Source: CAYZTD01 sp964638155 (GTDB taxonomy: Archaea; Thermoplasmatota; E2; DHVEG-1). Taken from it: 64,000 nt of DNA. How positions within the stretch are numbered: position 1 is the stretch's first letter; every line of letters begins with the position of its first letter. The notes under the pieces were generated by a model. That model saw nothing but the letters and a program-made list of their open reading frames with translations. It ran no database searches and had not been told where the DNA came from. The stretch spans positions 31,549 through 95,548 of the forward strand of contig CAZWYI010000004.1 of NCBI GenBank assembly GCA_964638155.1. The letters are read 5' to 3'. The translations under genes and the position numbers were made by a program. This document shows, in pieces, positions 9,045-16,732 of this stretch.

Positions 9045-9545
9045 ATGAATAGAAGTTCGAATAGAAATATGAAAATCTTAATCGCAGGCTTTTTTGTTGC
9101 ATCAATGGTTTTAAGCAGTTTTCTATCAGTCGGCGCAGTTAACATAAACCAAGAAAAAACTGAAGACCCAGAACCAATGTCTGGAGGTTCTGTTACGATT
9201 ATAGTTAAAGATAAAAATAGTGATCCGTATCCAGATGTTTATATACAGTTAAAAGATAATGATGTCCCTCTACGTTTTCCTAAGGGCAGAGGCCGGACTG
9301 GTAATGATGGAACAGTTACTTTTTACAATTTACCCTCTCCTCAGTCCAGTACTGGAAAATTTGATGTGTATTGGAAGGTCGATCAATATAATCATGGTTA
9401 TGAACGAGATTTTGTAGCTCCAGGAGAAACAGAAACTTTAGAACTTAGCTTTAAATATCAAAAATCAAAAAATCTAAACCTACAAAGATTACCAATCATT
9501 TCAAACATATTTAGGTTACTAAACCTAAATTTCTTTAATTTATAA
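9045..9545 (+). CDS. Small secreted protein with a carboxypeptidase-regulatory-like beta domain
   Basis: 166 residues. ATG 9045 is chosen because GGTGAT (9033-9038) lies six bases upstream; the frame opens earlier at 9000 inside the promoter's TATA box, which cannot be coding. A signal peptide (to about residue 30) is followed by a beta-sandwich (VTIIVKDKNSDPYPDVYIQL...GNDGTVTFYNLP) resembling carboxypeptidase-regulatory or Ig-like modules. The end, RLPIISNIFRLLNLNFFNL, is the shared tail and is almost identical to that of the next gene. Probably a surface or secreted adhesive protein; no enzymatic motif is visible. Confidence 0.7.
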   Translation: MNRSSNRNMKILIAGFFVASMVLSSFLSVGAVNINQEKTEDPEPMSGGSVTIIVKDKNSDPYPDVYIQLKDNDVPLRFPKGRGRTGNDGTVTFYNLPSPQSSTGKFDVYWKVDQYNHGYERDFVAPGETETLELSFKYQKSKNLNLQRLPIISNIFRLLNLNFFNL

Positions 9546-9550
9546 TAAAA

Positions 9551-9600
9551 ATAGTTCTTTCTATTTTTTTATTTATCTTTTTTTGATTTTTTTTTTATTG
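9551..9600 (+). terminator. T-rich terminator region
   Basis: Right after the stop of the 9045 gene come several T runs (CTTTCTATTTTTTTATTTATC, then ten Ts). Archaeal termination commonly uses such T tracts. The same array is repeated after the 9746 gene at about 10714-10765. Confidence 0.5.
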
Positions 9601-9664
9601 TATATCTAATTTTTTGATAGCACCTTCATTTATTTTTTTTAGTGCATAGTGTATACTATTTCCA

Positions 9665-9694
9665 TGAGGAATATTGTTCTATAAAGTTTATATA
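9665..9694 (+). promoter_or_regulatory. Exoprotein promoter element, copy 3 (T type)
   Basis: TGAGGAATATTGTTCTATAA (9665-9684), two bases, TTTATATA (9687-9694), about 52 bases before ATG 9746. Part of the 259-bp duplication. Confidence 0.88.
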
Positions 9695-9745
9695 CCTAAA
9701 TATTAATATAAAATACATAGTATAAAAATGGAATGTGATGTAAAA

Positions 9746-10711
9746 ATGAACAAGAAATTGATGCTGTTTGGTGTTTTCCTTGCAGCTAGCATAATGTTTT
9801 TGATGCCGTGTATAAACGCAGTAAATTTAGAATCAATTAATATAACTCAGGAATCTATCATGACTTCTAACAATGTTGATGAGGTCGAGTATAATATTGG
9901 AACTGTAGAAATCTATGGGGGCATAGGGGATCATGTAATAATAACTGGTTCACCTGATAAGACTTTTGATTTAGGTAGAGATGGCGGAAATATAAAGATT
10001 AAGGCTACAATAAAATTTGATGTGTGGGGGTTAGGAAATGAAGGTTATGCAGCAATTAAAAATTACTGGTCTTGGGACACATATGCTGATGATTCAGAAG
10101 AAGGTACCCGCACAGTAACATTAGAACATACTTTTGAAAATTTAAAAGAAGGTGATTGTATATTTCTTAAACTATATGGTAAATATACTGATGTTTTTAT
10201 TGAAGAAGACGATTGGGTTAGTGTTAGAGTTTCTGTTAAAAAACACCCAAACAAATCAAAACTTATGATAACTGGGTATGAAACTGCTCCTGCTGATCCA
10301 AACGAAGATGTTACTGCTGAGTTCAGAGTCAATAATATTGCACCGGGAGGTAGTCCTTCGACTTTACATTGGAAAATATGTGAATTTGGTGGAGCTTTTT
10401 TTGATAGTGATAACGGATACAATGATTGGGAGATAAATGTACAGGAAGGAGAAAACGGATATCTAGACGGTGGTACATTAGTTAAGTTGAAATGGACTAT
10501 ACCTGCTGATTTTGAAAAAGGAGAGACTATAAATGGTTATCTTAAGTTTGAAAATCTTGACTATCCTTATGATGGAGTATCTCCTCATTATGTAAAGGCA
10601 AATTTTCGTTTCAAACGTCATCAGGGCGAATCAAAGATAAACATTTTGGATTTTTCCCAATTTTCAAACATATTTAGGTTACTAAACCTAAATTTCTTTA
10701 ATTTAAAATAA
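9746..10711 (+). CDS. Secreted protein of unknown function with C-terminal tail
   Basis: 321 residues from ATG 9746, chosen over 9728 because a TGTGATG ribosome-binding-like sequence sits between the two ATGs. A signal peptide (MNKKLMLFGVFLAASIMFLM) precedes a beta-rich body with two probable Ig-like domains (about 45-170 and 180-290); I recognise no family. The end (FSQFSNIFRLLNLNFFNLK) is the shared tail and matches that of the preceding gene nearly base for base because both lie in the duplicated segment. It is a member of the promoter-element regulon. Confidence 0.7.
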   Translation: MNKKLMLFGVFLAASIMFLMPCINAVNLESINITQESIMTSNNVDEVEYNIGTVEIYGGIGDHVIITGSPDKTFDLGRDGGNIKIKATIKFDVWGLGNEGYAAIKNYWSWDTYADDSEEGTRTVTLEHTFENLKEGDCIFLKLYGKYTDVFIEEDDWVSVRVSVKKHPNKSKLMITGYETAPADPNEDVTAEFRVNNIAPGGSPSTLHWKICEFGGAFFDSDNGYNDWEINVQEGENGYLDGGTLVKLKWTIPADFEKGETINGYLKFENLDYPYDGVSPHYVKANFRFKRHQGESKINILDFSQFSNIFRLLNLNFFNLK

Positions 10712-10920
10712 AAATAGTTCTTTCTATTTTTTTATTTATCTTTTTTTGATTTTTTTTTATTGTATATTTAATTTTTTGATAGCATTTTCATTTATTTTTT
10801 TTAGTGCATAGTGTGTACTATTTTCATGAGGAATATTGTTCTATAAACTTTATATACCTAAAATATTAATATACGTATTATAAAATAAAAATGGAATGTG
10901 ATGTAAAAATGAATAAGAAG
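10662..10920 (+). repeat. 259-bp direct duplication, copy B
   Basis: Second copy of the tail-terminator-promoter-start segment. It covers the last 16 codons of the 9746 gene, the T-rich region, promoter element copy 4 and the first codons of the 10909 gene. The two copies flank the whole 9746 gene, so homologous recombination between them would delete or amplify it as a unit. Confidence 0.85.
10827..10856 (+). promoter_or_regulatory. Exoprotein promoter element, copy 4 (T type)
   Basis: TGAGGAATATTGTTCTATAA (10827-10846), two bases, TTTATATA (10849-10856), about 53 bases upstream of ATG 10909. Lies inside duplication copy B. Confidence 0.88.
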
Positions 10921-12285
10921 AATAAATGTATAATGATTTTAACTATCCTTCTGTCATTGATGATGGTTGGTAACACTGTTGTTGCAATTAATGTTGAAAA
11001 GGATAAAGACGTATATAATAACGATATAAAAAGCAATGTTAACCCTGGTGAAAACACATTTTTCATGGAAATTCCAAATGATGGAAAATTTGAAGGTACA
11101 CCTGCAGTATGGGCAATGACATCTGAAACGAATGGTTATAATTATGAGGATACAGGAAAAAAAATCGATTGGGCTGCAAATGGATTTGATGGTATTTATT
11201 CACATTTTAGAACTGATCAGGATTTATCTGATGATACACCTGATGAGGGTGCTTGGTGTGTAGCTGCTGCCCAAGAAGGCCCCTTTAACCCATTTGCCGG
11301 AGACGAGGTATTTGAAGGTTGGGTAAAAATTAGGTGCCCAGTTTATGTTCCTGAGTATTATACAGAATTAGAGGGTTTTGAAATAACAGATGCAAAACTT
11401 AGTTTTGACTATAGATTTGGAACTGATGATTTTACAGTAAAAAATAAAGATGAATATGTCAATTTTATTCCCTCTGTAGAAGATGTTCATGGTAATAATC
11501 GAAAAGATTTTTTGTTTAATAAAAAATGGAGTCCTGATACATTCTATGTTAATAGTAAAGATTGGATTTATGATCCTAATCCTAACGATGCAGATTGTTA
11601 TAATGATAAAGAGATAAGTACTTTGGAAGATGGCACTTCACTTGCAAGCTGGCTTAATGATTACTCTTATCTATCTGTTTTTCAACTTGAGTTTATGGTA
11701 GACGTTAAATTGATTGGTGAGTCTAGTTTAGGGTTAGAAAGATTTAAGTTTTGGCTGGATGATGTAAAAATTAAATGTAAATTTACCGCTGATCCATGTA
11801 TGCGGCTCTCGAAAAACAAAATTAAAGTTACGAGAGGAACTCATGATGTTGGAGACACAATTAGTAGAACTGTTAAAGTTATAAATGACGGTTACGGTTC
11901 TTTTCAATGGAATATTCCATCTATAGACTATCTCGGCGAGGGATTAAGTCCCTATAATTTAAAAGTTAATGGGTTTTTATCAGAAAATTATCAATCAGGC
12001 TCTATTAATGGTTTTTGCGAGGGCCATGAAGATAGTTGCCCTCTTGATATAAGTTATACTATAGGCAGCCCAAATATGGTTCATAAGTGGGAAATAGAGG
12101 TATATTCTACTACGACAGATCAGACAGAAACATTGAAGGTGATTATTGAAACTCCAATTAAAGCAAAATCCCAATCAATCTCAAATAGTAATCTATTTCT
12201 CCAGAGAATCCTATCTTTAGGCCAATTCTCTTTTCTTTCAGAGATACTAAATAGGCCTTTATTTAGCAATCTTGAAATAAAATAG
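10909..12285 (+). CDS. Large secreted protein of unknown function
   Basis: 458 residues from ATG 10909, with the same TGTGATG leader as the 9746 gene. A signal peptide (about 1-27) is followed by a domain with aromatic and acidic residues (40-290) suggesting a jelly-roll or concanavalin-like fold, then a beta domain (about 300-410) with TVKVINDGYGSFQWNIP, similar in style to archaeal CARDB-like repeats. Paired cysteines (CEGHEDSCP) may form a disulfide. The tail (LFLQRILSLGQFSFLSEIL) fits the shared pattern. No catalytic motif is recognised. Confidence 0.7.
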   Translation: MNKKNKCIMILTILLSLMMVGNTVVAINVEKDKDVYNNDIKSNVNPGENTFFMEIPNDGKFEGTPAVWAMTSETNGYNYEDTGKKIDWAANGFDGIYSHFRTDQDLSDDTPDEGAWCVAAAQEGPFNPFAGDEVFEGWVKIRCPVYVPEYYTELEGFEITDAKLSFDYRFGTDDFTVKNKDEYVNFIPSVEDVHGNNRKDFLFNKKWSPDTFYVNSKDWIYDPNPNDADCYNDKEISTLEDGTSLASWLNDYSYLSVFQLEFMVDVKLIGESSLGLERFKFWLDDVKIKCKFTADPCMRLSKNKIKVTRGTHDVGDTISRTVKVINDGYGSFQWNIPSIDYLGEGLSPYNLKVNGFLSENYQSGSINGFCEGHEDSCPLDISYTIGSPNMVHKWEIEVYSTTTDQTETLKVIIETPIKAKSQSISNSNLFLQRILSLGQFSFLSEILNRPLFSNLEIK

Positions 12286-12389
12286 AATAAATAGTTTAAA
12301 ACTACTATTTTTTTTTATTTTAAATAAAAACACATTACAACAACTATCCTATCTAAATAAAAATTAAAAAACATATCATTGTGATAAAT

Positions 12390-13625
12390 TTGAATAAAAG
12401 ACTACTACTAACCTTATTAATAGTAATTCTTCTAATATTTCCATCTATAAACATTGTTTTAGCAACTAATATTACAAGTAAATCAACTAATCCAAATTCT
12501 TCAGATACTGAATATAGAGCTGTGCTTTTTGCATTAGATAAGTATCATAATTGTAGAAAAATGCCTTTAAAGTGTCCTGTATCTAGTTTAAAATCTATTG
12601 AAAAAGCATTAGAAAAAGGTTCATATGATGTACATAATTTTACAGATAACAAAGCTACAGTTGATAATTTTAATAGTCAAATAGATCTACTCTCCGGTAA
12701 AGAAAACAATGTTTGGAAAGCAAGCGAAAACGATGTAACTATTTTTTATTTCTGCGGGCATGGAGATAGAAAAATAGCTAATAATCCGGTTAGAGAAGGC
12801 TCTGACGATTGTGAAGAATATTTGTGTTTTTATAAAAAGGATTATAGAGATGATTTATTTATTGATAGAATAGTTGAAATCCCTGGGAATGTAGTAATTT
12901 TTTTAGATAACTGTTATTGTCAGGGTTTTGAAAATGATTTAAAAATGATTTATAATGATGTAATAAATGACTCTAATAGATCAAATAATGTTGTTTTATT
13001 TACCGCTAGAGACAAAACTAGTCTTCTTTCTGAAAAGCATGATTTGGATAGAGCTATTTTTTCTTTTAATATAGTATCTGGCCTGCAGAATGATGAAAAC
13101 AATGATTCTGATATAACGTTAGGTGAGTTGTTTGATACTGCCTCTTTTGATTATTCTACAATTTTAAAAGCATATGGTGAATCAGATAGCATTAATGTAA
13201 ATGTTTATCCAAAGAAAAATTCCATTGATTTTCCTTCTAATCTAAAAATAATTAAGGGTTTTAGTAATAAAAGACCAGATGAACCTAATGTAGAAGTTAA
13301 TGTTATTGATAGAACTGGTAAAATTAGTTTAGATATTGAAATAACTGATTCTGATAATGATCTTTTAGAAATCATAGTTTTTTGGGGTGATGGGAAGGCA
13401 TCTGGTTGGCTTGGTCCTTATACCACGGCTTCTTCTGTAACAAAGAGTCATAGATATAGTTATTCTTTTAAGTTTGATATACTTGTTATTGTAAGAGACA
13501 GTAGTGAATCTTTTTCTACAAATTTTATTGAAGATGTTGAAGTTGAGAGTAAACCAATGTTTTATTTATATGCTAATCATTTTAAAAAATACAATTTTTT
13601 GTATTTTTTGAAACAAATTTTTTAA
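12390..13625 (+). CDS. Secreted caspase-like (C14-type) peptidase
   Basis: 411 residues from TTG 12390, which is preceded by GTGATAAA exactly as ATG starts are in sister genes; GTG 12381 is the alternative. After a signal peptide (to about 28) comes a caspase-fold domain with H124 in YFCGHGD and C175 in LDNCYCQG, the expected dyad. A PKD-like domain follows (about 285-380, FWGDGKASGWLGPY). It differs from the other proteases of the island in lacking the shared promoter element. Its last 20 residues are an abbreviated tail (YNFLYFLKQIF). Codons at 13522-13560 are repeated at 15502-15540, suggesting its 3' end was replaced when the neighbouring module arrived. Confidence 0.8.
   Translation: MNKRLLLTLLIVILLIFPSINIVLATNITSKSTNPNSSDTEYRAVLFALDKYHNCRKMPLKCPVSSLKSIEKALEKGSYDVHNFTDNKATVDNFNSQIDLLSGKENNVWKASENDVTIFYFCGHGDRKIANNPVREGSDDCEEYLCFYKKDYRDDLFIDRIVEIPGNVVIFLDNCYCQGFENDLKMIYNDVINDSNRSNNVVLFTARDKTSLLSEKHDLDRAIFSFNIVSGLQNDENNDSDITLGELFDTASFDYSTILKAYGESDSINVNVYPKKNSIDFPSNLKIIKGFSNKRPDEPNVEVNVIDRTGKISLDIEITDSDNDLLEIIVFWGDGKASGWLGPYTTASSVTKSHRYSYSFKFDILVIVRDSSESFSTNFIEDVEVESKPMFYLYANHFKKYNFLYFLKQIF
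13522..13560 (+). repeat. 39-bp direct repeat, left copy
   Basis: Inside the 3' end of the caspase-like gene, encoding FIEDVEVESKPM. It matches 15502-15540 at 35 of 39 positions in the same orientation. The two copies bracket the AbiE-like gene pair. Confidence 0.8.
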
Positions 13626-13728
13626 ATGCGAAAGGAAAACATTAGGAATTAGATATTGATTTTTTATAAAAAAGGAACAAAAATATGGAAAAATTTAAAT
13701 AGTTTTCAATAAATAACTTCCATTTGTT

Positions 13729-14748
13729 ATGAATATCAAATCAGCAGTTTTTGGCTTGATCTCAATTAAACCACAGTCAATTAAATCAGTAGTAAATCGT
13801 CTTCCATATTCAAATAACTCTATTTATAATGCTATCGAAAGCATGTTACATGAAGGAGATCTAATAAAAACCAAGATTAAAAATGAAATCAAATTGGACA
13901 TACCAAAAGATTATATTAATCAAAAAAAACAAGAGTTTTATATTAAATCTTTAAGCTATGGAGCCGATCCAGAAATTCTTCTGAGAAAAAATAGTAAAAA
14001 ACTATGGAAAGCATTGGATTTTACTAATAAAACTTCTGGGCTTTCTGAAGAAATCAATCTTTCTGAAAAAACTGTTAGAAAACTTCTTCATTATTTTTCA
14101 GATAATGGTTTAGTTTATTTTAAAAAGAAAAATCCATTAATTGCAGAAAAAGTAAAAAATCATCCTTTAAGCCAATCTCTAAATAAAATGATGAAATCAG
14201 AATTAAGCTATAATAAAGTGTATTCAACAGGCTCGACACCTTTTGAAGAGATTTTAGCAACACCTGATGAAATTGAAAATATATTATACAATAAAATTGA
14301 TAGTAGCTTAACTGTAAAAAAAACCGGTTTTCTTGTTAAAGGAAAAGATAAAAAAATTGCAATTCTTGAAAGTACACCAAAAAAACTTAATGTTGAAGAG
14401 ATATTTTTAAAAAAAATATTTACCCCGGAAGGGGCAGAAGATATTTGCATTAAACTTCTTGCCTCTAACAAAATTAATTTTCAAAAATTACTCAGGTATT
14501 CGATTAAATATGGTTTTGTAAATATTGTTGGTTGTTATCTTGAAATTATTAATGATATTGATAATAGCATTATTGAAGACAATGTTATTGAAAATTTCCA
14601 TCAAAATATAACAGATAAAGTGTCAACTTTTTTAAAAGAGGAAAAGAAATATGGGAAAACTGGCTGGGAGAAAAAATATGAAAAAAAATGGAATATTGAT
14701 ATTTATCTTGATATTGGTGCTATTAAGCATGGAGTACACGGAATATGA
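13729..14748 (+). CDS. Winged-helix protein, putative AbiEi-like antitoxin
   Basis: 339 residues. Two helix-turn-helix regions are visible (about 15-60, SVVNRLPYSNNSIYNAI; about 95-135, LSEEINLSEKTVRKLLHYF), followed by a mixed domain ending in a basic, Trp-containing helix. It overlaps the downstream nucleotidyltransferase gene by ATGA. A DNA-binding protein translationally coupled to an AbiEii-type transferase is the layout of AbiE type IV toxin-antitoxin and phage-defence systems, with this gene in the AbiEi position. Sequence similarity to known AbiEi is not obvious to me, so the role rests on context. It is not secreted and lacks the island promoter element. Confidence 0.6.
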   Translation: MNIKSAVFGLISIKPQSIKSVVNRLPYSNNSIYNAIESMLHEGDLIKTKIKNEIKLDIPKDYINQKKQEFYIKSLSYGADPEILLRKNSKKLWKALDFTNKTSGLSEEINLSEKTVRKLLHYFSDNGLVYFKKKNPLIAEKVKNHPLSQSLNKMMKSELSYNKVYSTGSTPFEEILATPDEIENILYNKIDSSLTVKKTGFLVKGKDKKIAILESTPKKLNVEEIFLKKIFTPEGAEDICIKLLASNKINFQKLLRYSIKYGFVNIVGCYLEIINDIDNSIIEDNVIENFHQNITDKVSTFLKEEKKYGKTGWEKKYEKKWNIDIYLDIGAIKHGVHGI

Positions 14749-15482
14749 ACCTTGAAGATTTTCCTGAAAAGGTTAAAAAGGATATCGAGGACCAATCTCT
14801 TTTAATTCTTGAGTATATAACGGAGGATATTATTGTAATTGGTGGTTGGGCTGTAAGAGCTCTTGTTGGTAAAAAGCATGGGAGGTATACATTGGATGTT
14901 GATGGTGTAACTGATGAAAAAAACCTTAGTAATATTTCAAAAAAATTAAAAGATGCAGGTTTAAATGTTTGTAGAAAAGAATGGGGAATACAATTCTATC
15001 AAAAATATATACCTTCTGTTGATATATCTAAAAAAATTGAGGATGAGGTTAAAAAAATTGAATTACGGATTGAGATATCAGGTCCGCTGATTAAAGAGAG
15101 CGAATCAGATCATTATTTTGAGTTTAGTTTAACTAATTATGAAAAAAAGGAAATATCTTATCATTTTAAAGATAAAAAGATTTCATTTTATGTTCCCTAT
15201 GCAGAGGATATGGCTGCTGTTAAACTTGGTCTTCCTGTTGATTATAAAAATAATTATGATGCACAGATGCTTTTAACTATTTGCAATGTTGAAAATGTTG
15301 TTAGAAGTATAAAATCCAACGATAATTGGGGCGAAATGGTTTTACGCAGAATGCCAAAGATTATCGGTCGATTAAGTAATAAAGAGAGGATTGAGCATAT
15401 TCTTGCTTTGAATAGAGGTATTAATGTTAAAAAACAGATACTATTGTTGAAAAAAATAAGAGATAAGCTTATTGATAAGTGA
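14745..15482 (+). CDS. Nucleotidyltransferase, putative AbiEii-like toxin
   Basis: 245 residues with the nucleotidyltransferase signature: GGW at 33-35 in IVIGGWAVRALVG, then D51 and D53 in YTLDVDGV, corresponding to the GG(S/W) and DxD metal-binding motifs. A later acidic PYAEDMAAVKLG matches the third motif region. Enzymes of the AbiEii/MenT group transfer nucleotides to tRNA ends or proteins and arrest growth. The start overlaps the preceding winged-helix gene (ATGA), so the two are co-expressed. A housekeeping nucleotidyltransferase role is an alternative, but the pairing and repeat-flanked setting favour a defence or addiction module. Confidence 0.65.
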   Translation: MNLEDFPEKVKKDIEDQSLLILEYITEDIIVIGGWAVRALVGKKHGRYTLDVDGVTDEKNLSNISKKLKDAGLNVCRKEWGIQFYQKYIPSVDISKKIEDEVKKIELRIEISGPLIKESESDHYFEFSLTNYEKKEISYHFKDKKISFYVPYAEDMAAVKLGLPVDYKNNYDAQMLLTICNVENVVRSIKSNDNWGEMVLRRMPKIIGRLSNKERIEHILALNRGINVKKQILLLKKIRDKLIDK

Positions 15483-15500
15483 TCTTGATTGGTTTTTTAA

Positions 15501-15620
15501 GATTTTATTGAAGATGTTGAAGTTAAGAGTAAATCCTTGTGTTTTGATAATTTTTTATCTTTTAAATCACTTTTTTCTATCTTGTTTAATTTTCTTTCCA
15601 TGAGGAATATTGTTCTATAA
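15501..15620 (+). pseudogene. 3' remnant of a tailed secreted-protein gene
   Basis: From 15501 the frame reads DFIEDVEVKSKS and then CFDNFLSFKSLFSILFNFLS, which is a good match to the shared C-terminal tail, before running into the next promoter element, whose TAA closes it. An in-frame stop at 15498 cuts it off upstream. It looks like the displaced original 3' end of the caspase-like gene (12390) or of a duplicate. No start codon or signal peptide remains. Confidence 0.6.
15502..15540 (+). repeat. 39-bp direct repeat, right copy
   Basis: Matches 13522-13560 (35 of 39 identical) and begins 20 bases after the stop of the nucleotidyltransferase gene. Read in the same phase it encodes FIEDVEVKSKS. 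Confidence 0.8.
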
Positions 15621-15630
15621 ATTATATATA
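15601..15630 (+). promoter_or_regulatory. Exoprotein promoter element, copy 5 (T type)
   Basis: TGAGGAATATTGTTCTATAA (15601-15620), two bases, TATATATA (15623-15630), about 54 bases before ATG 15684. Confidence 0.85.
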
Positions 15631-15683
15631 TTAGCAAGTTATTTTTAAGATCTCTGATATATTAAATATAGGGGTTTTGATAT

Positions 15684-16502
15684 ATGAAAAATAAATGTAA
15701 AATTGGATTAGTAATTTTTTTTATAACAATCTTATTAACCGCATCTGCTACAAATTTAGCTAAATCAACAGTTATTCACAGTCCAAAAGATTATGCAACG
15801 TATGACTCTTCAGGAGATGAGTCAACAGACAAACTAGTCTTAACAAAACAAGAAAAAGAAGATATATACCGACAAATACATAATGAAGATATCGGCGATG
15901 AAATTCGCGAAGCTGCAATTGAGACTCTAGATAAATCAATTATCAGCCACGGCACCAGTTTTTTGTTGGATTTAAAAATATTGAATGAGGGATTGATAGA
16001 GATATGTAAACTAATTGAGTTAAAAGAAGCAGATGAACTCGATAAAACATCATGTGATTCTTCCTCCCTTAAACTTAGGGCAAAAACAATTCATAATCCA
16101 ACAACAATACCTATTAATAAAGCAGAGGTAATATGTTTTGTTGTTCTACCTATAGAAGATTCCGATGGTTTTTTATGGTTTAATCTTCCCATTTTTTTAT
16201 CATGGAAGGATAAAACAAATTTGCTTGGTTTTACAGATTATCACGACATCAGTCCATTTATCTCTTATGCGCTCGTTGCAAGAAAAGGTTTTTCCAATTT
16301 GAATACTGATATGTTATATGAGGAGGCCCCATGGTATGGATCAACTGATGGGAAGCAAACGGAATTTCTGTTTTTAGATGAATTTTCGTCAACAGCAGAT
16401 AGGCAAGAGAAAACGTTTTCAGTTAATTTTTTATCTGGAAAAATATTTTTGGCGCATTTTTTTAAAGATGTCAAAAATATCATTTCTGAATATAATCTTT
16501 AA
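15684..16502 (+). CDS. Secreted protein of unknown function
   Basis: 272 residues. A signal peptide (CKIGLVIFFITILLTASATNL) is followed by an acidic helical stretch (about 45-130, KQEKEDIYRQIHNEDIGDE) and a mixed C-terminal half with Trp/Phe-rich segments (IEDSDGFLWFNLPIFLSWKD). I recognise no family or catalytic motif. The end, IFLAHFFKDVKNIISEYNL, is only a weak match to the shared tail. It belongs to the promoter-element regulon, so co-regulation with the proteases is the main clue to its job. Confidence 0.6.
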   Translation: MKNKCKIGLVIFFITILLTASATNLAKSTVIHSPKDYATYDSSGDESTDKLVLTKQEKEDIYRQIHNEDIGDEIREAAIETLDKSIISHGTSFLLDLKILNEGLIEICKLIELKEADELDKTSCDSSSLKLRAKTIHNPTTIPINKAEVICFVVLPIEDSDGFLWFNLPIFLSWKDKTNLLGFTDYHDISPFISYALVARKGFSNLNTDMLYEEAPWYGSTDGKQTEFLFLDEFSSTADRQEKTFSVNFLSGKIFLAHFFKDVKNIISEYNL

Positions 16503-16658
16503 AGTGTAATTAGGTATCTGGTAGGTGTCTAATATCGTCTGAACAATCTGTGTTCAGTCAAATACAACATTTTTTGTCAAAAAAATAGATGATATTTTTG
16601 TAAATGGATTTTTTAAAGATTTCAAAACGGGAGATATTTAAAACCTCTTTTTTTTCTG

Positions 16659-16688
16659 TGAGGAATATTGTACTATAAATTTTATATA
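16659..16688 (+). promoter_or_regulatory. Exoprotein promoter element, copy 6 (A type)
   Basis: TGAGGAATATTGTACTATAA (16659-16678), two bases, TTTATATA (16681-16688), 45 bases before ATG 16733. Confidence 0.88.
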
Positions 16689-16732
16689 CTTTTATAAATA
16701 ATATTAAATAAAAAAGATAAGAAGTAATAAAT

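Larger units (their letters stand above)
9499..9757 (+). repeat. 259-bp direct duplication, copy A
   Basis: Starts at TTTCAAACAT inside the tail of the 9045 gene and runs through its stop, a T-rich terminator region, the promoter element and the start codon of the 9746 gene. The matching copy lies exactly 1163 bases downstream (10662-10920), with only scattered substitutions and small compensating indels. Confidence 0.85.
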
